Origin: Onchocerca volvulus | Lineage: Eukaryota > Nematoda > Chromadorea > Rhabditida > Onchocercidae | Reading direction: 5' to 3' | Length of the DNA: 64,000 nt | Assembly: GCA_000499405.2 (NCBI GenBank) | Contig: HG738150.1 | Location: forward strand, 1-64,000 | Part shown: positions 22,103 through 33,848 of the stretch, in pieces | Position numbering within the stretch: position 1 is the first letter of the stretch | Layout of the letters: every line of letters starts with the position of its first letter | Translations under genes and position numbers: made by a program | Notes under the pieces: model-generated | Told to the model about the DNA's origin: nothing | What the model saw: only the letters and a program-made list of their open reading frames with translations | The model's database searches: none

Positions 22103-25100
22103 ATGGAAGAATTAATCCGAGAAGACAGTAAACAAGAAATATTTATTATGGAAAAAGATGAAGATGTGGAAGATGAGCAGAGGCTGGTGATCTCTGATGA
22201 TAAGTACACTGAGTCACCCTTCTCATCAGCTGTACGTTTACTTACTCTTAGAGATATTATTACAATTTTCTCTATTATTAATATAGTGGTTCGGCTTTGC
22301 CCTTCAGTAATGATAAAAATTGCGATTATATTTTGATCATGATAATTTGATCACTTCGTTTTCATTAGTGATATTAAATTCGGTAATTACGAGAACTTAT
22401 GACACTCTCATGAGTATGATTATTTTTTTAAATGTTCCAACATTTGTGATTATTTGACTATATTATCACACAATTATTTAGTTTTGTGACATGTTAGATG
22501 GAAAAATCATGTTAGTTTGGACTTGTCATTCAAAAACAGTTTGGTAATAATTGTTCGAATATAGTGAAATTAATGAATTTATTAAAAATTAAAAAGTTGT
22601 TCGAAAGTATAACGCTGATACTTTTCGTGGGAGATCTGACTTCTTTGATATATATTATGGATTTTTTTTTTTCAAATGTTTTAAACACTGTTCATCACAA
22701 GTCCAGGAGAAGAAATAATGCGAACATACTAAAATGTGAAATAAAGTTTATCATCTTAAGGAAATTGAGAATATCGAAATTTATGATTTCTTTAAAATTC
22801 CAAGTTCTTGAGATTCATAAATTAATTGTTTGAAAAATCTTACAGAATGAGGATGCTATGGATAATTCGCCGCTAGATTCGCAAAAGCTCTCAAAGAGCG
22901 ATGATGAGAAAGATATTTTTGGTGAGCAGCCACTTCAGAAAGTATGCGATGAAGTTTCGAATTTTTATTTCAAATACCACTTTGCATATTAAATCCGCGG
23001 AATTATGAAAATTGAAATATGGAAGCATCTTTTAGGAAACTGCATCAAAAAATACGACAAATATTGCATTTTCGTGGCAAGAATATCTGGAGAAAACTGG
23101 AACCATTGCAGCACCAGAAGATTGCTTTTATCAAAATCCTGTACCACCGATTAATAAGTTCATTGTTGGCAAGAAGGTGGAAGTGCCAGATCCAAGAGGT
23201 AACACCTTGTTTTTCATTTACTTTTTTTAAAGATTGAAATTTATCTTCTTGATCGTTTCTGCACTGTCTTTTCCAAAGGAGTACTTTATAAACAAATTTC
23301 TTTATATTACTCGAAGCATAAGTTGGTAAGGAGTTTGACGAAATTCGGAAGTACAATAAAAAACTAATTATAAAGTCGTATGATTGAAGATCTTGATGGT
23401 GCCTATAATTATAAAAGAAATTAAAGGTAAAGAGGTGCAGTGTTTGGCGACAATTGTTGCGATTCATTCATTTTGGGTATGTCTTCGACTTGATGGTGAA
23501 GATGGAAGTAATGATCATTGGCTTATATGTGATGACGAACGAATCAAACCGGTTGGGTAGGACATTTCTTTATTTAATTCATTTTTTGCAAATGCTTCTT
23601 TTATTTTTATGAAGACATAAGATCTGTGAAATGAATTAGATCTAGTCCTTATCAAGAAAGAAAAGTGTAGGAAGTTATGACGGAAGAGATATTCTGATCT
23701 ATGTTGAAAAAAAAAAAAAAAAACATATATTGATTAAGTTTGAGAGATAGCGCACTTGAGAAAAACTGTCATAAAAAAAAAAGGAACTAAATCTATGGCT
23801 TTTACTTTGGCTACTAACAGATATATGCCAATTTGTAATTTATTTCAGAGATTGCGAAAGAAATGGCTTAGTTTTGCAGCCTCCATTTGGTTTCATGTAT
23901 AATTTAGCTTCATTTCATAAATTCATCGAAAATCAGCTGAAACCTGCGGCAGACGGTAGCATTCCAACAGCATCTTCAGAATCTTTCAAACCAGTATTTA
24001 TTTATTGTCTGGACTATAAAAACTTGATTCTTCTCACTTTTTTCATCAGTTTAAATTGTTCCAGTATTTATTGTTCGAGTTTTTTCCATTTTGATCAGTC
24101 ACACTATCACTAACTCATTAATAGTTATAAATTGTTCAATCCTAAAATGATTGCAGATTCCATTCAAATATCATCCAAGGAGGAATAAATTTCAAATAGG
24201 CATGAAATGTGAGGCAATTGATCGCAAAAATTTCAACGGTCGGCCATGTCCAGCAACTGTGGTTGATATAAAAGGCGATTATTTAATAATCAGTTATGAT
24301 GGCTGGAATAAAGCTTATGATAGTAGGGAACGTTATGACAGTCGTTTCATTTTCCCAGTTGGATGGGCTGCCAAATGTGGTATTGAAGTGCAGCCACCGA
24401 ATCATGTAAAAGGTATTTTTGATTTTTATTATTAGAAAGTAGAGCAATGTATTCATATAGTGTTTATAGAACCATTTATTGTTATTTTCGTTTTTTGTTG
24501 AAACTTTTTAAAATTTCAGAAAAAAAAAAAAGAATTTGAAAAAATCGTTGCATTGCATTAGTTACTGTTCATATAAGTGTTAGTATGAATTGATGAATTC
24601 TTGTGCCATAGATAAAGCAGTAACTGAACTGTAATGTTGTCTATAGAGTTATTTTTTTGATTCGTTTTTAGGAATATCATCACTTATTGTTCAATTTAAT
24701 CACTTTTTAGGGAAAGTTTTGCAACGGACGATGCAAAAAAATATGTTACCAAAAATTCCGAAGATTACTGCTTTGCGGAAATGTATGTTTCTTTCACTTT
24801 TTCAGTCTCTAATTATTGTTAAAGTTTCTATTTAGTTCTGAATTGCATTTAACTGATTAGCCTATACCATACAAAATATTGAAGCAATCAAAAATTTATT
24901 TTATATAGCTCAGTACAGTTCTTCTTAAAGACATTTTATAAATTTCAGCGAAAATACTCGAAAGGAAATCAGCCAATACCAGGAATGGTTCTCAGCGAAC
25001 ACGAAATCGAAAGCGGAAACGAACTTTTTCAATCCCTAATTCTCATCGTAACACTTCAGATGCTTCTTGCTCATCTCATTTGCTTGATATAATTGAGCAA

Positions 25101-27547
25101 GTACGTATTCGGAACAAATAGTTTTTTGTTTGTATTTTAATTGATTTGTTGCGAATTATATCTGATATTTCGCTGAACTAGATCAGAAAGGTACCTATTA
25201 AAGACATCTTCTATGCAGTATTATAGTTTCTTCTAATAGAAATTAGTGTCTGAAACGGTGAATTTTTTTTAGGTCGCTAAACAAACATACACGATGGAAG
25301 CAAATTCTGCTAACAGTGCATTGGACCAACAAACAATAACCAATGGAGGAGATGGAGTTGCTACTCTAGATGATCGTATCGGTAAATTCATAAAAATTTA
25401 TTTTAAATATTTCCTAAAACTTCTAGTATAACACTGATTATATTTACGTATTAATTTTATGAGAACAGTGCTTCTTTCCAGAACCTCGTGCACGAAAAAC
25501 AGTACCATCACCAGTTCTTCCGGAAGGCCCAGTTATTTGGCAGTCTCGAAAAGTAATTTTAAAAGCTTGGTTTCTTGTTTTCTTTGATTAATTTCCTTAA
25601 TTTTACTGCGTGCAGTGATGCAAAGATATTTTTAGACAGTTTCCTCTCTAGATGGTGCTCAAAACACACTTAATGCTCCAGATATTGTTCTCACAACGAC
25701 TGATGTGCGGCCAGAAGTTCAGAAAAGTTAAAATTTTTCCTTTAATTATGTAAAAAGTTTTATGCGTTATAATGCAAACCTCTTATGAAATTTGGGAACT
25801 ATTCATTTTTTCTTTTTTTTTTTAGACTTTGTTAATTTAAAGTTTTTTAGTGGTTGTTTATTTAAATCGAGGTTGTCGATGTGCGCCCGTTCTAAGTGCT
25901 TCACTTGTTCATAAATTGCCGGAGAAATTCGGACCTGGTACTTTGCATCACATTTTAAGGGAAACATTGCAACAAATCGTAAACTGCGCTGTTGATCCCT
26001 CTTTTGTGTTTAAAAAAATCGATCCTGGACCTGTAAGGATTTTATCCATTACTGGTAAGGTTGATCAAGATCTAGTGAATTTTTTATAACTTTCTATATT
26101 GTGATTCTATTCTGAATATTAGGATAGGATTTTGTTCATTCGTAGCTGTCTGGTTTTATCGAAGCCTTATTCCTGACGCTCTTCAAATGAATCGAAGAGA
26201 GGAAAAAAAAAGAGAATTTTTTTTTGAACAAATTAAAGACGAGTGGCAAAATTAAATGTGACATTTTAGATAAGTGTCGAGTTTTTTTTTTTTTAGTATC
26301 TACAGATCTATATCTAGCTGCCAGTTATCTCATTTTTGAGATCAGAACTTCCTGGGACCGGGCAATTTGAGAATTGATTATTAAACATTGCAACAAATCG
26401 TTATGATTATCTATGCTTTTTTTTTTTTTTCTCTTTGCTGTTTAATTTTTAGCCGAAATTCATGAAGTGACACACGTGCGCGCTATACCGGCAGTGAAAA
26501 CTCTTGCCTCCGCATGGGATTACTTGCATGCTTTTATTTCGAAATTAAATGTGTGTCACAATTTTTTGACGGAAGAACCGATCTGTTGTTCATTATGTTC
26601 TTGTCCCAGTGATGATGGAGTTGTGAGTACTACCGCAGGTCAGTGTATCCTTGATATCTCTTTTGGATAGAAGATGTATGATCTGACTGCTTTTGAATTT
26701 ATCTGTTAATTTGAAATTCAAAGATTTCATTTTTTAGGTGGTGGTATGTTGAAATACAGTACCGAGAGCGATGATTCCGAAGATTACGAAGGTTATCCAG
26801 AATTTTCATACATTAGTCTTTTAGATTTACGAGGTGAAATTCTATCATTATTCTCGGCTTAAATCATATGTTTAATCTGTTAATCCCTTATATTGAAAAT
26901 TGAAGTTCATTCGCGGAGATATTCATAAATTTTATGCGCTAGTTTTGAAAATTTCATGAATATATTTTTATTTTTTAGGTCATCAGTACTCGGATTTAGC
27001 AGAATGGTCCATGCAGCGTGTTGCAAATGAAATTGAAAATATGTTTGATGCAAGTATTGCAGAAAAATTTTTGCAAAACGTAAACAACTTTTTTCTTTTC
27101 TTATAAGATTAAGTTTGTAATATTTGAGAATGTATTTCCGACTTATTTATTTATATTTTTTTATTTGATTTTTTTTAAATCCACATAAGAGGTATTTGCG
27201 ATACATATTTATTTAATTCTTTATCTTTAAAAAATTGTTGAGTTCCTTCTCTTTTTTCTTCACTTTATCTAATGAAGTGAAGGAACTCAAGTTGTTGTTT
27301 ATCATTTAATTGCGATGCATTTATTTTTGGAGAAAGGGTAGTGACATGATTTCGTAATTACATTAAAAAGCGGGTGATGTAGTTAATTTTATTTTAGCAA
27401 ATTGATGGCAAAGCTTTAATGTTGCTAACAACTGAGCTGTTGATGCGGCATTTGGAAATGCCATTTGGTCCAGCTTTAAAGATGATGTCTTATATTGAAT
27501 CGCTGAAGCGCAAAGCACGGCGCACTACTTCTCATAGTAGGAAATAA
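22103..27547 (+). CDS. scm: Polycomb-group protein Scm orthologue: 2 MBT, SLED, SAM (16 exons)
   Basis: Exons: 22103-22231, 22846-22941, 23036-23198, 23427-23556, 23849-23993, 24157-24412, 24711-24782, 24949-25100, 25273-25381, 25482-25552, 25636-25726, 25851-26054, 26453-26638, 26738-26833, 26979-27079 and 27398-27547. All phases agree, giving 716 residues. MBT1 (about 87-200) has FSWQEYLEKTG and LRLDGEDGSNDHW. MBT2 (about 222-305) has FQIGMKCEAID and FPVGW, with Tyr268, Trp271 and Tyr275 at the usual methyl-lysine cage positions. RNRKRKR near 360 is a nuclear signal. SLED (about 473-585) begins VVYLNRGCRCAP and contains KFGPGTLHHILRETLQQIV. An acidic linker precedes a C-terminal SAM domain (about 640-705, IDGKALMLLTTELLMRHLE). 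Two MBT plus SLED plus SAM is the Scm/SCMH1/SCML2 layout, not the four-MBT SFMBT one. Scm links PRC1 and PRC2 and polymerises through SAM. The N-terminal zinc fingers of fly Scm are not visible. Exon 4 could start nine bases earlier. Confidence 0.9.
27240..27288. repeat. Small inverted repeat in the last Scm intron
   Basis: GAGTTCCTTC at the left pairs perfectly with GAAGGAACTC at the right across about 29 bases, and an inner CTTCACT/AGTGAAG pair offers an alternative stem. It lies in the 318-base intron before the SAM-coding last exon. It may be chance, a MITE remnant, or a structure that affects splicing. Confidence 0.5.
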
Positions 27548-28369
27548 GTGTTGTTTTTTTTATCACTGTTGTCATTTTTGATTTATATTGGAGAATATAG
27601 TTCTGTTTTGTTGTGATTTTTCAAAAATACCTCATATTCGGATGTTAATTACATGATTGGTTATACATTTATTCTTGATGAGCTGTTAAGAAATTGGGTA
27701 ACCACGTTTCCTTGGCAGATAATTTTTAAAATTGCTATTAAACAATTGACATGGGTTTAAAATTCAATTCAAAATTGGATTTTTATACTTTGTGTCTGTT
27801 TTATTCTCTCGAAAAAGTTGACTTTTTATTTGTTTCATTTTTTAATGTTAGTTAAACATCTTAACATCTTCTGCAGTGTTGAATTTCTGAAATTAAAAGA
27901 TATATATTAGATTTAAAAAATAAAATAATTGATTGTCCGTTTGCAATCTTCCTCAGTTCACATAATTCATGTTCAAATTTGATTCCATCGGTTTTGCGCA
28001 AGGCATCTATTCTCTCTTTTCAGTTTCATTATAGCTTCATGATTATTAATGAAAAATAATATGTTGGATTGTTTGCACAATAGCTAATTCATTTGCACAA
28101 TAGTAACTCGGTATTTTCTATGTGGCCGCGCTTATTTAAAATTGTATATTTCCTTGCAATTGCGCAACTCAATTAGATCTGATTATATGCTGCACATATC
28201 TCAAGAAAAATTAATGGTGTTTGCTATGAAATTTCGCAAATATGATTGTTTGTGTTATGCATTTTTACCATTTCACATGATGATGATGATAAGATTTCCA
28301 GTTATTTGAAAGGTTATCATTATTCTGTGAGTATTTGTTTTGTTAAAATACAGTGACATATATATTTAA

Positions 28370-28408
<39 letters not shown>

Positions 28409-30597
28409 TAGATAGATGGATAGATATATGAAATACTTTTGTAGAAAATTTGTGGAATTTTGAAAAAGACCAATAAAGCTGTTTATAATTGCCTTATTAT
28501 TATTATTATAAGGATCATCATTCATAGTTGACGAGTTTGCATTCTGGAGGCAACATTGTTCTGGTCGAAGTTTTTTGCGTTTGTTATCCATTGATTGGCC
28601 TTTCGTCCTTCAATTGTCCTCTTTTTTTATTATTGTAAAGTATTAATTTTCCTTTTTATACTGTATTTTTTTTCCAGAAGAAATTTTTACGGATCGAATT
28701 TTCGAAGAAATTTCGATTGAATATAATATGTTGCTATAATTTTCAGGTTTACTCTACAGGATTCCACTCGATTATCTCTATTTTTTCTTCCATAATGCTT
28801 AGATCTTTGTGCATTATCTCATTGTTCCTGAACTATTTCTGCCGAGGTCATTAATTGTTTTCGCTTGGTAATTTATTAGATCTGATATTTTAAGATAAGA
28901 ACAGTCTAATTCAACAATTTTTTTCTGCTTGAGGAGTGACGTATTAACATTATTCCAGATTATCTACTATCTCTTCCTGTTAATTTGTTGTGATTTCATT
29001 TTTATTCTTTCCTTTTACCGAATGTATGAAGTATCTGCTAATATTTTTGTTGTATCCCGAAGTTCAATAGAAGTTTCTAAAAATTTTTCTGTAACCGCCA
29101 ATATATGCACAAGAACAAGGAAAAGTTTTAGTTGGATGGATTTCTAGAAAAATATTTAAATTTCCGAGTTTGCTGTAACAATATATATGATTTTTTGGTT
29201 GATACTAGTCTTAATCACTGATCATTAAGACGAAACGCCATTTAAACAACTGAAAAGTCACTCTTACAGCTAAGAATGAAGCATCCTGTGTGTTGATTTG
29301 CTTTTTTGAGATAAACTCCTTCTTAAGTTATAATTTTGGAAATCGCAACTCGGAAACTAAGTGAATACAAGATGGACAGTTTAGTTATAGCTGCACCCGA
29401 TTTTTAATTGAAGACATTGCGTCAATATTTTCTGATGAGCGAAAATCTGAAACTGCCTAACTATCCACTTCCAATAGCTTTAAATTTTTCACAGTGTTCA
29501 ACTTACACTCCCGGTTATGATCTTCCATATTTCTTCTTCCTGAATGCTATTCAATTTTGATCTGAGAATATGGCTTTGTACATGAAATGAACAGTCATCG
29601 ACGAAAATAGAATGATATCTTCTGAATGTCAATTTCGACTAATTCTGATCATCTCAGAAACAGTGGCCTCTTCTGAATCTATTATGGATTTGTTTATTTA
29701 TGCATTTTCAAGAGAAGCATGTCAATCGACTGGTTGTAACATAATGCATTGATACATATCGTATGTCAATGCCTATTCATTTTGATGCGAAAAAGCGAAT
29801 ATCATTTTCAGAATTACAAAGAGTTGCCGGAGATAATATCTGTCTTTAAAAAATAAATACACAAACAAATAGCATCCAGAATAGATTCATATGGTGCAGT
29901 AAGATAACGTAAATTACATCATATCATTTTTTATGACATAATTTCAGTAATCTTTGCGATATAATTTTTACGATGAGCGGAAAGTCTTAAAAGTCTTTCG
30001 CGATTCCCCTATTTATTTAAAAAGAGCAATTTTTTTGAAAACTATCCTTTTTTTTTTTTTTTTTTCAAAACTGAAAACGATTATTAATTGAGATTTCGAG
30101 GCTTCCACTTTTCTGCTTGTTTAGCCCTGCCTTAGGAGAGAAATTCTTAATGAAATGAATATTGGTCTTTTTTTGAAATTATTGATATGTGGATTGGTTG
30201 ATTTATTTATCTTTTATTCAATATTTAAATCATTTAATAAGTTTCAAGGTAGAAAAGGACAAATACAAATAGTATCGTAGGAAATCTGATCCCTGCATAT
30301 TCATTTTATATTATGAGGCCATGCTATTCTCAAAATTATAGAATTATCACAATTTTATACCATAATTTTCCCGTAAATTACGTGGTTTCAACGCAATTCC
30401 ATGACATGAATGCTACGATAACTTTTTTGTTATTCCTAATTCATTTTTAGATTTCAGAACTGTAAAGATGCGCAGGATATTTGATGAATCGTTATGTAAA
30501 TTTGTATGAAATTGAAAATACACCATAAAATGTATGCATTTCTTGAGCGATAGCCATTCAAGGAAATTTCAAAACGTGCGTATTGTTTATCACAATC
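27548..30597. other. Intergenic region between Scm and the coiled-coil gene
   Basis: The first few hundred bases should be the Scm 3' UTR. The remainder is A/T-rich and includes the TA microsatellite at 28375-28406. Two frames (28343-28591 minus, 28929-29147 plus) are low-complexity or unsupported. I see no further gene. Confidence 0.5.
28375..28406. repeat. (TA)16 microsatellite
   Basis: Sixteen TA units run without interruption and are followed by GATA-rich sequence to about 28430. Long TA runs can extrude cruciforms and are length-polymorphic. Confidence 0.95.
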
Positions 30598-33500
30598 ATG
30601 GCGCACGACGCTCCGCTACGATCACTTCGTGAGAAGCGGTAACGCAACTATTTTATCAGTTCTGATTTTCAGTTGTTTGCTTTTTGCCTGATAATTTCTT
30701 AATTTCCATTTTGTTCATTGTATTAGAGCTTTAATTAGGAAAATAATTTTCAATTTAAGTGTGAGATAAAGGGACCTACTCCTTTTATATCACTTTTAAT
30801 CATATTACCTTTTTTTCTTTTTTTTTTTTTTTTTGATAAACTCTGAATGTAGAAGAGATTTAAATTAATAAAACACTAGTTTATCCTTTTTTTCCTCATT
30901 ATGCTACAGATTTTGAAATTTGAACATGAAAACTCAAAAAGAAAATCTGTCAAATTGATTATTCAAATACAGCAGTAATTTGTGCAATTGTTTCGATGAA
31001 TTCAATTTATAATAATGATCCCTTTTTCGACTATATCAAGAAGTTTTTTTTATATATTTGTTTCCGTAAATGTTGCTGCATAATTTTCAGCGATATTCGA
31101 GACTATGATCCGAGCATAATCAGAAGTGAATTCAAAAAAATGTGTCTGGTTAGTAATGAAATTTGAGTTATAGTTCGCAAGAAGAAACATTTTCGTAGAG
31201 AAATGAAAATTTTTGTACTAGAATAGAAAGTCATTTCAGGATAAATCTCGGGAACAGTCAAAGCAGGTGGAACTCTCGAAAGCGATAGCACTAGCGTCAC
31301 ATTATGAGAAGCTTATGGATAGCACAAGACTGCGCAGTATTCGACAAGCCGTTATTCACATGAGAGAGCTCGATACTGTAGAAAATCGAATTGATTCCAT
31401 CATAGAGACCGTAATTAATCTTTGTTTGACTAGAAATTTGAATTGAACTAAAAATTTGAAATCATCAAATATCTATACTTCAAAAAAAAAAATTTTGAAG
31501 CATATAAATTTGATGATATATTTAAATTATTTTGCTACTGTGAGAATTCGATGTTCATAACTTTGACTATTTTATAATCACAATAATATCTTGAATATGC
31601 CTGCATTCGAATTATCATTCTGATTTTGTATTCCAACAGATAGTTTGAGATTTTATAGAGGTATTTTATGCTCATTCTATACCAAACAAGTAGAGCATTG
31701 TATAAATTCAATCCACTTTTTCGAAGCTTTGATAATTTGTGATTAAAATCATGAGACGTATGATTCAATTCAATGATCCGGAACCGGATGTGTTTATCAT
31801 ATTCCTCTTTTTATGTTTATTACATTACTCATTACGGTAGGTAGCTCCGTTCCTTTTGAACATGCCAAGTATCGAACTATGTTAAATTTGATTAAGTAAT
31901 GAGGATTGATTTTATGACTTATTAAAGAGTAAACATGAAATTTTGCAGGCAGTTTAATTTTTAATGAAAAAAATAAATCCTCTTGCAAACCTTCAGTTTG
32001 ATCAAATTACCAATGAAGTTGATAATGAAATCGATTGCTGTGCTACGAATTTCAAAAAGGCTTTTACTGTAATTGATACTCCCAGAAACGGTGAATGATT
32101 TCAGTTTTCTCATTTGAAATTCCTGAAATTCTAAAAACGAATTTTCAAAAGTTTGTCATGCGGTCATTTTGTTGTATTTCAAGATCACCATTTCCAAAGC
32201 TGAGACTAGACAGGTAATAAATTGTAAATTCTGGAGGATGGACACACGCAGAAGTGATAGCTGATGAAGATAATGTAAAATTTGATGGGAATTGTGTTGG
32301 CAATCTTTTATGATTTTCTTGATAATATCCGAAACATTAAGGAAGTATATCCAAATTAATCGATACTTTCAGGTCTTTACCAAAATCAGTTCATATCAGT
32401 TCAATTGAAAAAACAGCAAAAAACAATTAATGCTATAGCTGACCAATTTTCTAACAACATTCGACTGATAAATAGCATACATGACAACTTTGCAGAGTAT
32501 AAAAGTTTGCTTAAGAAGGTTCATTATTTAAATGAACTGATTTATTCCTTTCTGATATACAGTTACTTATGCATTTTTCATCGATATCTCTAATTCTTAA
32601 CTGCAATCATTTTCCAAAAAATTTGAGTACTTTTGTTAAGACAATCTTATATGGCAACTTAACGCATAGATAAGTGAAAATGAGACAATTACAGCAGAAA
32701 AATATGATAGAAGCCTTGTTAAAATCGAGATGAAATTTTTTCGTGCTATGATGTATTATGTGTTCGGAAGAATAGAATTAAAGTACAGCAATACTTCTCT
32801 GACCGGAAAATTTCAAATTAAATCCAGGATTACTGGATCAACAACTAATTCTTTATATCTAAAATGTTTCGATAGTTCAAATTAATTCGGTTGAAAGTAT
32901 CAGCGGATTAGTCTTGAATAATCAAATACAAGATTGCTACAATATTACTTTCATTAAAGTTGACTTGCAACTTGGGATGTTTTGGATAAAGGAAATCAGT
33001 TGTGGATGTATTCTGAGGCTCAGATTAGTAGAATAACTTCGGGAAATGCACATGTTGTTTAGTTTTATATTATTTTTAGCATGTTTCGAAGTTTTAAACT
33101 TCAAAGTTAACTTCAATTTTAGAAAGAAAGACTCAATTTTTTGGAAATTTTAGTGCCGCACATTTGATGTTGATGTCCTGGCATTTAGCAAACTTGTCCG
33201 TTTGCAAGGCAGTAAAATAATTCCTGTAAAAGAATACTGGTCAGTGGAAGATTTGAAAACACTTCCCATTGTGAGCTTTATCCACCTAACATGTTAAACT
33301 GATTATCTGATTAAATTTTTGATTGGAAGAAAAAAGCACAAATATTTAGGTATTTCATAATTTTTTTTTCTCCATGTTCAAATTTTTTCGATCTCTAGAT
33401 AGTTGACGAGCTGAACAGAGTCATTAAGAATTTAGTTGATTTGCGAACAGTATGCAAATTAATCTCACCTACAAGTTTACCCGAAGAAAAGGATATCGCA

Positions 33501-33848
33501 AAGTTGATTCATCAGGCTGAAAAACTTCGTCGAATTTTGGAGGTATTCAACTTAACTTCCTATTTACCTAATATATTATACTTTCGCCTTATTTTTAAAA
33601 CACTATGCGTAGTGGATGACAAATTAAAATAAAAATTTTTAAGATTGATAAAACCATAACAAAATTACCGATATCAATTATCAGCTGAATGGCAACTAAT
33701 TCGAACTTTAACTTTCACGTAACTATTCATGATCTGCGTGGATATCTAAATTTCGTTTTTGATTCTTTTTTTATGTTCTGATAATAGTCAATGATGAACG
33801 AATAAAATTTTAATCATCCATTTGTCGATTAAACTTCAGTTTAATTAA
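30598..33848 (+). CDS. Helical coiled-coil-like protein of unknown function (8-9 exons)
   Basis: Exons 30598-30638, 31091-31148, 31240-31410, 31997-32090, 32373-32518, 32670-32759, 33154-33270 and 33399-33542 keep one phase, followed by a tiny terminal exon 33840-33848 (stop 33846-33848). The product is about 289 residues. The start ATGGCGCAC sits in a local G+C-rich patch. Exon 1 (MAHDAPLRSLREKR) is basic. The rest is charged and mostly helical, with heptad-like stretches such as KKQQKTINAIADQF and IDSIIETFDQITNEVD. No catalytic motif, membrane segment or signal peptide is visible, so a cytosolic or nuclear structural protein is likely. The 32670-32759 exon and the last exon are the weakest parts. 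Read-through past 33542 to a stop at 33632 is the alternative ending. I do not recognise the family. Confidence 0.65.

Noticed and set aside
22103..27547. Assignment of the MBT gene to SFMBT or LIN-61
   Set aside because: Both have four MBT repeats; this protein has two, followed by SLED and SAM, matching Scm/SCMH1.
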